From NCBI GenBank assembly GCA_013696065.1, contig JACCZJ010000333.1, positions 1 through 9,792 of the forward strand: a stretch of 9,792 bases of DNA. The letters are read 5' to 3'. This DNA is from Nocardioidaceae bacterium (GTDB lineage: Bacteria; Actinomycetota; Actinomycetes; Propionibacteriales; Nocardioidaceae). A program made the translations under genes and the position numbers. Below, in pieces: positions 1-9,792 of this stretch (its first letter is position 1; the number at the start of each line of letters is the position of its first letter). The notes under the pieces are model-generated. The model saw nothing but the letters and a program-made list of their open reading frames with translations, did not search any database and was not told the origin of the DNA.

Positions 1-143
1 TCATCGCGTTGCTCGGCTTCTGTGTCGGTGCGGTCGGTCTCGTCTTGATCAACTGGCCAGTTTTTTGGGTTGGCGCCGGACTCATCGTGGCGTCTGTGGT
101 GGTCGGCAAACTCATGTCGGTCATGGGAGTCGGGACCTCGTAG
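1..143 (+). CDS. Small membrane protein of the trpE-trpC interval, C-terminal part (5' end outside window)
   Basis: A frame entering from the left edge (full codons from base 3) runs 46 codons to TAG at 141-143. The peptide is strongly hydrophobic, with two likely membrane segments: one of about 16 residues beginning IALLGFCVGAVG, then NWPVFWVGAGLIVASVVVG, ending in the short tail KLMSVMGVGTS. The NWPVFWVG stretch and the place just before trpC match the small actinobacterial membrane protein often annotated as the HGxxPAAW family, which lies between trpE and trpC. The HGxxPAAW motif itself would be upstream and is not visible. Its function is unknown. The stop is only two bases before the trpC start, so the two genes are probably cotranscribed and translationally coupled. 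The reading frame is well supported; the family name rests on recalled similarity and synteny. Confidence 0.72.
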   Translation, partial: IALLGFCVGAVGLVLINWPVFWVGAGLIVASVVVGKLMSVMGVGTS

Positions 144-145
144 GG

Positions 146-952
146 ATGTCCGTTCTCGATGAGATCATCGCCGGGGTCAGGGCAGACCTGGCGCAGCGCC
201 AAGAAAACGTGAGCCTTGATGAGCTCAAGGAGTTAGCCGCCCACCAAGATCCGGCCCTCGACCCCATGCCTGGTTACCGCGCCGACGGCATCTCCGTTAT
301 CGCCGAGGTTAAACGGTCCAGTCCTAGCAGGGGTGCTCTCGCCGATATCACGGACCCCGCAGCGCTTGCGGTCGACTATGCCGCGGGGGGTGCCGAGACG
401 ATCAGCGTGCTGACGGAGCAGCGGCGCTTTGGCGGCACGCTCGACGACCTGCGCGCGGTCCGGGCAGCCGTGTCGATTCCGGTGCTGTGCAAGGACTTCA
501 TCGTCAGCTCCTATCAGCTGTGGGAGGCGCGAGCATACGGTGCAGACCTGGCGTTGCTGATCGTCGCTGCCCTCGACGACAACGAGCTGGGAGGCCTGCT
601 CGACCGCGGTCGTTCCATTGGTCTCACCATGCTTGTCGAGGTGCACACCGAAGACGAGGTCGCCCGTGTCCTTGACGCCGGCGCTGATCTCGTCGGTATC
701 AATGCCCGCAATCTCAAGACCCTCGAAGTCGACAGGGCCACTTTCGCCCGACTCGCCCCACTCGTTCCTGACGAGGTCGTGCGCGTCGCCGAGTCGGGGG
801 TCCGAGGACCTCATGACGTCCTCGAGTACGGCCGCAACGGTGCGGATGTCGTGCTCGTTGGCGAATCTTTGGTGACAGGCAAGGAACCGCGGGCCGCGGT
901 CTCCGACTTGGTCGCCGCCGGGGCACACCCGGCAATCAAACAAAGGCACTGA
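146..952 (+). CDS. trpC: Indole-3-glycerol phosphate synthase TrpC
   Basis: 268 residues, the usual length for a stand-alone TrpC. The cytosolic enzyme closes and decarboxylates carboxyphenylaminodeoxyribulose phosphate to indole-3-glycerol phosphate, the step before tryptophan synthase. It is a single (beta/alpha)8 barrel. Residues expected from characterised family members are visible: E54 and K56 in AEVKRSSPSRG, K116 in VLCKDFI, E165 in MLVEVH, N186 in VGINARNL, and E216-S217 in VAESGVR. The C-terminal VLVGESLV belongs to the phosphate-binding end of the barrel. I chose ATG at 146 because the protein then begins MSVLDEIIAGVR, as in homologues. A longer frame from 65 would lie inside the upstream gene. 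A weak ribosome-binding site (GGGA, 132-135) lies in the previous gene's end. trpB follows after four bases. There is no fused TrpF or TrpD domain. Confidence 0.97.
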   Translation: MSVLDEIIAGVRADLAQRQENVSLDELKELAAHQDPALDPMPGYRADGISVIAEVKRSSPSRGALADITDPAALAVDYAAGGAETISVLTEQRRFGGTLDDLRAVRAAVSIPVLCKDFIVSSYQLWEARAYGADLALLIVAALDDNELGGLLDRGRSIGLTMLVEVHTEDEVARVLDAGADLVGINARNLKTLEVDRATFARLAPLVPDEVVRVAESGVRGPHDVLEYGRNGADVVLVGESLVTGKEPRAAVSDLVAAGAHPAIKQRH

Positions 953-956
953 TCAT

Positions 957-2210
957 ATGTCTGCTCCTGCTCCTGCGCACGACCCCCAGGACTCGATGCC
1001 CGACGCGGCCGGGCACTTCGGCCGCTTCGGTGGCCGGTTCATGCCCGAGGCGCTCATCGCGCCGCTGGACGAGCTCGAGCAGCACTGGCGCAAGGCGATG
1101 GCCGACGACGAGTTCGTCGCCCAGTTCAACCAGCTGTTGCGCGAGTATGCCGGTCTGCCCAGCATGCTCTACGAGGCTGAACGCCTCTCCGAGGCGGTGG
1201 GGGCGCGGGTGCTGCTCAAGCGCGAGGACCTCAACCACACCGGGGCCCACAAGATCCGCAACGTGCTCGGCCAGGCGTTGCTCACCACCAAGATGAACAA
1301 GCGACGGGTCATCGCCGAGACCGGTGCCGGACAGCATGGGGTGGCGACCGCGACGGCCTGCGCCTATTTCGATCTCGACTGTGTCGTCTACATGGGCGAG
1401 GTCGATATGGTGCGCCAGGCCTTGAACGTGGCTCGGATGCGCATGCTCGGGGCCGAGGTCATCCCGGTGACGTCGGGCAGCCGCACCCTCAAGGACGCCA
1501 TCAACGAGGCGCTGCGCGACTGGGTCACCAACGTCGACGACACGCACTACATGCTCGGTACGGCGGCCGGCGCCCATCCGTTCCCCGCCATGGTCCGCGA
1601 TTTCACCCGGGGCATTGGAGACGAGGCCCGCGCCCAGACCTTGGAGCTGCTGGGTCACCTCCCTGCTGCCGCACTCGCCTGCGTCGGAGGTGGCTCCAAC
1701 GCCATTGGCATGTTCGCGGGCTTCATCGCCGACGAGTCGGTCCGCCTGTACGGCTTCGAAGCAGGAGGCGACGGCTACGAAACAGGCCGCCACGCCTCCA
1801 CGATCACCGCCGGACAGATCGGAGTCCTCCACGGCACCAGGTCCTACCTGTTGCAAGACGAGGATGGACAGACGCTTGAGTCGCACTCGATCTCAGCCGG
1901 GCTCGACTATCCCGGTGTCGGACCAGAGCACGCCTGGCTTGCCGAGACTGGCAGAGCGACATACACGTCGATCAGCGACGCGCAGGCGATGGAAGCGATG
2001 GCGCTGCTGGCCAGGACCGAAGGCATCATCCCCGCCATCGAGAGTGCCCATGCCCTCGCTGGTGTGCCAGGTGTCGTGGCCGACCTGGGGGCTGACGTCG
2101 AGTTGCTGGTGTGTCTGTCGGGCCGTGGAGACAAGGACATGGACACCGCCGCCAAATGGTTCGGATTGGTCGACGAGGCAGACCTCGTCGCCGAGGTCAA
2201 GATGAAATGA
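957..2210 (+). CDS. trpB: Tryptophan synthase beta chain TrpB
   Basis: 417 residues, typical of the TrpB1 form that pairs with TrpA. It is a fold-type II pyridoxal-phosphate enzyme that condenses L-serine with indole, channelled from TrpA, to give tryptophan. Visible landmarks: GRFGGRFMPE near residues 22-31; the Schiff-base lysine K99 in HTGAHKIRN; AETGAGQHGVA with catalytic E121 and the serine-carboxylate loop after it; the phosphate-binding loop GGGSNA at 244-249; D317 in SAGLDYPGVGP; and S388 in CLSGRGDKD, which contacts the cofactor's ring nitrogen. The first 15 or so residues (MSAPAPAHDPQDS) are a variable leader. ATG at 957 has AAAGG at 942-946 as a plausible ribosome-binding site. The stop overlaps the trpA start as ATGA at 2207-2210, fitting equal synthesis of the two subunits. 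Nothing suggests damage. Confidence 0.98.
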   Translation: MSAPAPAHDPQDSMPDAAGHFGRFGGRFMPEALIAPLDELEQHWRKAMADDEFVAQFNQLLREYAGLPSMLYEAERLSEAVGARVLLKREDLNHTGAHKIRNVLGQALLTTKMNKRRVIAETGAGQHGVATATACAYFDLDCVVYMGEVDMVRQALNVARMRMLGAEVIPVTSGSRTLKDAINEALRDWVTNVDDTHYMLGTAAGAHPFPAMVRDFTRGIGDEARAQTLELLGHLPAAALACVGGGSNAIGMFAGFIADESVRLYGFEAGGDGYETGRHASTITAGQIGVLHGTRSYLLQDEDGQTLESHSISAGLDYPGVGPEHAWLAETGRATYTSISDAQAMEAMALLARTEGIIPAIESAHALAGVPGVVADLGADVELLVCLSGRGDKDMDTAAKWFGLVDEADLVAEVKMK

Positions 2211-3007
2211 CGAGCCTCCGGTCCACCATCGCAGCTGCTCAGCAAGCGGGGCGGGCAGCCTTGGTCGGCTACCTACCCGCCGGCTATCCGTCGGTCGAGG
2301 GCTCCATCGAGCTCGTGCAACGCATGGTCAAAGCTGGCGTCGACATCGTCGAGGTAGGGCTGCCCTATTCCGATCCGGTGATGGACGGACCCACCATCCA
2401 GGCTGCGGCTGAGGTGGCGCTGGCTGCCGGAACAAGGACTGCGGATGTGTTCCGAGTCGTCGAAGCGAGTGCCGCGCTAGCTCCTACGGTGGTGATGACG
2501 TATTGGAACCCGGTCGAGCGCTACGGCATAGACCAGTTCGCTGCCTCGCTCGCCGATGCCGGGGGAGTGGGTCTCATCACCCCCGACCTCATCCCCGAGG
2601 AGGCCGGCGAATGGATCGAGGCCGCCGACCGCCGCGGCCTCGACAAGATCTTCTTGGTGGCTCCGTCGTCGACGCGTCGGCGCCTGGAGTTGACGAGCCA
2701 GGCATCCAGCGGATTTATCTATGCCACGGCCGTGATGGGCGTCACGGGCGCACGCGAGCAGTCCAGCAGCGCGGCACCTGAGCTGGTGCGACGAGTCAAA
2801 GAGGTCACGGACCTGCCCGTCGGGGTCGGGCTTGGAGTGTCCACAAGGGTGCAGGCCGCTGAAGTCGCCTTGTTTGCCGACGCGGTGATCGTTGGGTCGG
2901 CGCTGGTGCATGCGATCGCTGGTGAGGCCAACCCCACGGACGCGATGGCTGCGCTTGGTGCGCTGGTGGAGGACCTGGCGCTCGGCGTACGACGGGAACT
3001 CGAGTGA
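2207..3007 (+). CDS. trpA: Tryptophan synthase alpha chain TrpA
   Basis: 266 residues, the normal size. The alpha subunit splits indole-3-glycerol phosphate into glyceraldehyde 3-phosphate and indole and passes indole to TrpB. It is a (beta/alpha)8 barrel. Both catalytic acids are present at the same numbers as in the Salmonella enzyme: E49 in VDIVEVGLP and D60 in SDPVMDGPTIQ. Other family signatures are GYLPAGYPS near residue 21, TYWNPVERYG near 98, the loop MGVTGAR near 177-183, and the phosphate-binding VGVGLGVST near 205-213. The chosen start is the ATG at 2207 within the trpB stop (ATGA overlap), with GAGG at 2193-2196 as ribosome-binding site. It gives the normal N-terminus MTSLRSTIAAAQQAGR. 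The frame is open upstream, but that stretch lies inside trpB. The stop overlaps the lgt start, continuing the coupled chain of genes. Confidence 0.97.
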   Translation: MTSLRSTIAAAQQAGRAALVGYLPAGYPSVEGSIELVQRMVKAGVDIVEVGLPYSDPVMDGPTIQAAAEVALAAGTRTADVFRVVEASAALAPTVVMTYWNPVERYGIDQFAASLADAGGVGLITPDLIPEEAGEWIEAADRRGLDKIFLVAPSSTRRRLELTSQASSGFIYATAVMGVTGAREQSSSAAPELVRRVKEVTDLPVGVGLGVSTRVQAAEVALFADAVIVGSALVHAIAGEANPTDAMAALGALVEDLALGVRRELE

Positions 3008-3978
3008 TCACAGCTTCCATCCCCAGCCCCAGTGACGGAGTCTGGAACCTCGGGCCCTTCCCCATCAGAGGCTACGCACTGTGCATCATCGCGGGCGTCA
3101 TCGTTGCCGTCTGGCTCGGCGATCGGCGCTGGGTGCAACGTGGCGGACAGCCCGGCACGGTGGCTGACATCGCGGTCTGGGCGGTGCCGTTCGGGCTCGT
3201 CGGGGGTCGTCTTTACCACGTGCTCACCGACCCACAGTTGTACTTCGGCGAGGGTCGCGACCCGGTGACCGCGCTCTACGTCTGGCGAGGCGGTTTGGGC
3301 ATATGGGGCGCGATTGCGCTCGGAACCGTCGGAGCCTATATCGGTGCACGGCGACACCACTTGAAGTTCGGGGCGTTCGCTGACGCGGTCGCTCCGGGTG
3401 TCGCCCTGGCGCAAGCGATCGGCCGATGGGGCAACTGGTTCAACCAAGAGCTTTACGGGCGTCCGACCACACTGCCATGGGGACTCGAGATCGACGCCGA
3501 GCACCGTGCTGGCCTGCCCAGAGACTTACAGGACAACAAGACCTTCCACCCCACCTTCCTCTACGAGTCACTGTGGTGCATCGGAGTGGCAGCACTCGTG
3601 ATCTGGGCGGACCGCCGCTTCCGTCTGGGCTACGGGCGCGCATTCGCTCTCTACGTGATGGCGTACACCGCCGGTCGGGTGTGGATCGAGCAGCTACGGG
3701 TCGACACGGTCAACCACGTTTTCGGTCTGCGCCTCAACGTCTGGACCTCGATCATCGTGTTCGTGCTGGCCGCTGCGTACTTCGTGTTGGTCGGGCGCCG
3801 TCGTCCGGGTCGAGAGACCGACGTACAACCTGCACCGCAGGCAGCTTTGCCCGACGACGGGCTCGCATCGTCCGGAGGCGACGTCGTTGACGATGACGAC
3901 AGCGCCGCTCACGGTGCAACCGATTCAGGCCAGCAGGAGGTCGAGCACAAAGAGGGGCCGCGTGGACGGTCTGACTAG
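3004..3978 (+). CDS. lgt: Prolipoprotein diacylglyceryl transferase Lgt
   Basis: 324 residues, a polytopic inner-membrane enzyme that moves a diacylglyceryl group from phosphatidylglycerol to the lipobox cysteine of prolipoproteins, before Lsp cleavage. The N-terminus SIPSPSDGVWNLGPFPIRGYAL is usual for actinobacterial Lgt. The signature GRWGNWFNQELYG (140-152) carries R141, N144 and E149. HPTFLYESLW (182-191) and GRVWIEQLR (224-232, with R225 and E229) are further conserved segments. About seven membrane segments can be drawn, the last near 248-263. From about 265 the protein has a polar tail rich in D, E, G and S, with no recognisable domain. The start is GTG at 3004, inside the trpA stop (GTGA), with GGGA at 2994-2997 as ribosome-binding site; no ATG fits. 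Its 3' end overlaps the next gene by 17 bases. lgt after trpA is common in actinobacteria, although the two functions are unrelated. Confidence 0.96.
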   Translation: MITASIPSPSDGVWNLGPFPIRGYALCIIAGVIVAVWLGDRRWVQRGGQPGTVADIAVWAVPFGLVGGRLYHVLTDPQLYFGEGRDPVTALYVWRGGLGIWGAIALGTVGAYIGARRHHLKFGAFADAVAPGVALAQAIGRWGNWFNQELYGRPTTLPWGLEIDAEHRAGLPRDLQDNKTFHPTFLYESLWCIGVAALVIWADRRFRLGYGRAFALYVMAYTAGRVWIEQLRVDTVNHVFGLRLNVWTSIIVFVLAAAYFVLVGRRRPGRETDVQPAPQAALPDDGLASSGGDVVDDDDSAAHGATDSGQQEVEHKEGPRGRSD

Positions 3979-4699
3979 GCCCGAGGATGGGGCGGCAGCC
4001 ACGGGCGTCATGCACGAGCATGCGTTGGTCACCGGAGGGTGGCTACGCCCAGCGGTATTCGGCGCCATGGACGGGTTGGTCTCCAACCTCGCGCTGATCG
4101 CGGGCATCGTCGGGGGGACGAGCGGGGACCACTCGAACGCGGTCGTGCTCGCCGGACTGGCGGGTCTCGCGGCCGGAGCGCTCTCCATGGCGGCAGGGGA
4201 GTACACATCGGTCGCCAGCCAGGCGGAGCACATCCAGGCCGAAATCGAGATCGAGCGCAGGGAGATCGCTGGACGGCCGCGCGCGGAGGAGGCAGAGCTA
4301 GCCCGGATGTACGTCGATCGCGGCATCTCGCCTGCGTTGGCCGATCAGGTGGCCGCCGAGATCCACCTCGATCCCGATCGAGCACTCGAAGTCCATGTCC
4401 GAGAAGAAATGGGAGTCGACCCGGCGAACCTGCCGTCGCCCATGGTGGCCGGGGCCTCGTCGTTCGTATCGTTCGCGGTAGGCGCAGCCATCCCCGTCTT
4501 GCCCTACGCCATGGGTTGGGACAGCCTCGCTATCACGCTTGTCGCCAGCCTGCTTGCGCTCTTCCTGTGCGGGGCTGTCGTGTCGCGTCTGACGACCCGC
4601 AGTTGGTGGTTCGGTGGGCTCAGACAGATGCTGCTGGGAGCTGTCGCGGCAGGGCTCACGTACCTGATCGGCGACCTCGTGGGCATCGCCGTCAGTTGA
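3962..4699 (+). CDS. VIT1/CCC1-family Fe2+/Mn2+ transporter
   Basis: 245 residues from the chosen GTG. The family moves ferrous iron or manganese out of the cytosol, usually by proton exchange. Visible order: a short polar N-terminus; HALVTGGWLRPAVFGAMDG (20-38), typical of bacterial members; membrane segments near 36-52 and 62-80 with ALSMAAGEYTSVASQ; a charged cytosolic helical domain at about 85-155 rich in Glu (EIEIERREI, AEEAELARMYV, VREEMGVDP), matching the metal-binding insert of plant VIT1; then three membrane segments near 165-183, 188-208 and 222-243. D37 and M76 align by eye with the Asp and Met of the VIT1 ion path. The start is uncertain. GTG at 3962, preceded by AGAGG (3951-3955), overlaps lgt by 17 bases; ATG at 4010 would still keep the conserved domain. 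An open stretch upstream with ATG at 3887 is coding sequence of lgt. The metal specificity cannot be read from the sequence. Confidence 0.88.
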   Translation: MDGLTRPEDGAAATGVMHEHALVTGGWLRPAVFGAMDGLVSNLALIAGIVGGTSGDHSNAVVLAGLAGLAAGALSMAAGEYTSVASQAEHIQAEIEIERREIAGRPRAEEAELARMYVDRGISPALADQVAAEIHLDPDRALEVHVREEMGVDPANLPSPMVAGASSFVSFAVGAAIPVLPYAMGWDSLAITLVASLLALFLCGAVVSRLTTRSWWFGGLRQMLLGAVAAGLTYLIGDLVGIAVS

Positions 4700-4880
4700 G
4701 CGGGTTGCAGCTCCGTGACGCCAAGCGCCGACTCCGCACTACGCTCGCGGTCCGGACGGTGACCGCAGCCATAGGAGTGGCTGAACCGTGTAAAGTTAAG
4801 GCACGAACGCCGGGCCAAAGTCGTCCCTCGCACATCAGTACCTCCATCTCTGATCCACGAATGACGACGGGAATAATGCG
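4700..4880 (+). promoter_or_regulatory. Non-coding gap upstream of gltB, probable promoter/leader region
   Basis: This 181-base gap is the only sizeable break in a segment where all other neighbours touch or overlap, so it is the natural place for a gltBD promoter. A possible -10 element TAAAGT lies at 4791-4796 (fits TAnnnT), just after the inverted repeats. No convincing -35 hexamer lies 16-19 bases upstream. If the -10 is real, transcription would begin near 4803 and leave an untranslated leader of just under 80 bases. GGGA at 4869-4872 is the likely gltB ribosome-binding site, 8 bases before the ATG. I could not match a GlnR or AmtR nitrogen-control site. Confidence 0.35.
4747..4783 (+). 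repeat. Two adjacent inverted repeats between the transporter gene and gltB
   Basis: The first repeat pairs GCGGTC (4747-4752) with GACCGC (4761-4766) across an 8-base loop. The second pairs CAGCCA (4766-4771) with TGGCTG (4778-4783) across a 6-base loop. Both stems are perfect 6-base-pair matches and share base 4766. An outer CGGT (4757-4760) can also pair with ACCG (4785-4788) around the second hairpin, so two alternative folds exist. No run of T follows. The pair begins 48 bases after the transporter stop and ends 7 bases before the possible -10. It could be a U-poor terminator for the upstream operon, an operator at the gltB promoter, or chance in GC-rich DNA. Confidence 0.4.
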
Positions 4881-9393
<4,513 letters not shown>

Positions 9394-9401
<8 letters not shown>

Positions 9402-9792
9402 CCCTCGCGGCTTCTTGAAAAACGAGCGGCAGGTCGCAGCGCGGCGGCCCGTCGAGGAACGCATTCACGACTGGCGTGAGGTTTATCCCGACGACGCCGG
9501 CCGCGTCTTGTTGCCTATCATCGACAAGCAAGCGGGTCGGTGCATGGACTGTGGCATTCCTTTCTGCCATCAAGGCTGTCCGTTGGGCAACCTCATTCCG
9601 GAATGGAACGACCTCGTTTATCGCGGCGACTGGGAAGGCGCTATCGAGCGGTTGCATGCCACCAACAACTTCCCCGAGTTCACAGGCAGGCTCTGCCCGG
9701 CGCCTTGTGAGAGCTCATGCGTGCTGGGTATCAACCAAGAGCCGGTGACCATCAAGAATGTCGAGGTCACGATCATCGACCAGGCCTGGGAC
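9394..9792 (+). CDS. gltD: Glutamate synthase small (beta) subunit GltD, N-terminal part (3' end outside window)
   Basis: 133 codons are visible before the window edge; the family is usually a little under 500 residues. GltD takes electrons from NADPH on FAD and sends them through 4Fe-4S clusters to GltB. Only the N-terminal Fe-S domain is seen. It begins MADPRGFLKNERQ, standard for the family, followed by RRPVEERIHDWREVY. Two cysteine groups follow: C50, C53, C58 and C62 in CMDCGIPFCHQGCPLGN, and C101, C105 and C109 in CPAPCESSC, which together ligate the two clusters. The FAD- and NADPH-binding folds lie beyond the edge. ATG at 9394 overlaps the gltB stop by 8 bases in another frame, with GGGAG at 9383-9387 as ribosome-binding site, so translation of the two subunits is probably coupled. 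Confidence 0.97.

Noticed and set aside
65..145. Upstream extension of trpC to a start at 65
   Set aside because: The extra 27 residues would overlap the small membrane protein gene in another frame and have no counterpart at the TrpC N-terminus; ATG 146 gives the family start.
936..1886. Long minus-strand open frame (316 codons) opposite trpB
   Set aside because: It lies wholly opposite a clearly functional gene, its product resembles no family I know, and long antisense frames are expected in GC-rich coding DNA with strong third-position bias.
3887..3961. Upstream ATG (3887) for the transporter gene
   Set aside because: This would give a 92-base overlap with lgt and 25 extra residues unlike the family; GTG 3962 or ATG 4010 fit better.
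4759..4810. GlnR- or AmtR-type nitrogen-control site upstream of gltB
   Set aside because: GTGAC at 4759-4763 and GTTAA at 4795-4799 resemble GlnR half-sites, but the second half-site GAAAC is missing at the proper spacing for both; no AmtR-like sequence is seen.

Overview
The window reads as an ordinary, densely packed chromosomal segment of a high-GC Gram-positive bacterium (Actinomycetota). The grounds are the GC-rich third codon positions, GTG starts, stop/start overlaps, and a gene order well known from actinobacteria: small membrane protein - trpC - trpB - trpA - lgt, followed here by gltB - gltD. The lineage below phylum cannot be fixed from this stretch. A member of the Propionibacteriales or a related order is a guess. 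Every gene is on the + strand.

Layout. Bases 1-143 hold the C-terminal end of a small membrane protein that usually sits between trpE and trpC. trpC (146-952), trpB (957-2210) and trpA (2207-3007) encode the last enzymes of tryptophan synthesis, with gaps or overlaps of only a few bases. lgt (3004-3978, prolipoprotein diacylglyceryl transferase) starts inside the trpA stop region. A VIT1/CCC1-type iron/manganese transporter gene (3962-4699) starts inside the end of lgt. The only sizeable non-coding stretch, 4700-4880, holds two adjacent inverted repeats and a possible -10 element. gltB (4881-9401, large subunit of glutamate synthase) follows and overlaps gltD (from 9394), which is cut by the window edge.

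How the genes work together. TrpC makes indole-3-glycerol phosphate, and TrpA and TrpB form the alpha2-beta2 tryptophan synthase. GltB and GltD form the NADPH-type glutamate synthase, an iron-sulfur flavoenzyme that turns glutamine and 2-oxoglutarate into two glutamates. Lgt starts lipoprotein maturation in the membrane. The metal transporter has no obvious biochemical tie to trp or lgt, though it lies directly upstream of the iron-rich GltBD enzyme. trpC through the transporter gene probably form one transcription unit. gltBD could be read through from it or have its own promoter in the 181-base gap.

The catalytic residues I checked are present in all the enzymes, and nothing looks broken or recently transferred. 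I found no mobile element, CRISPR array, RNA gene or undescribed system. The observations in Part 2 are modest.
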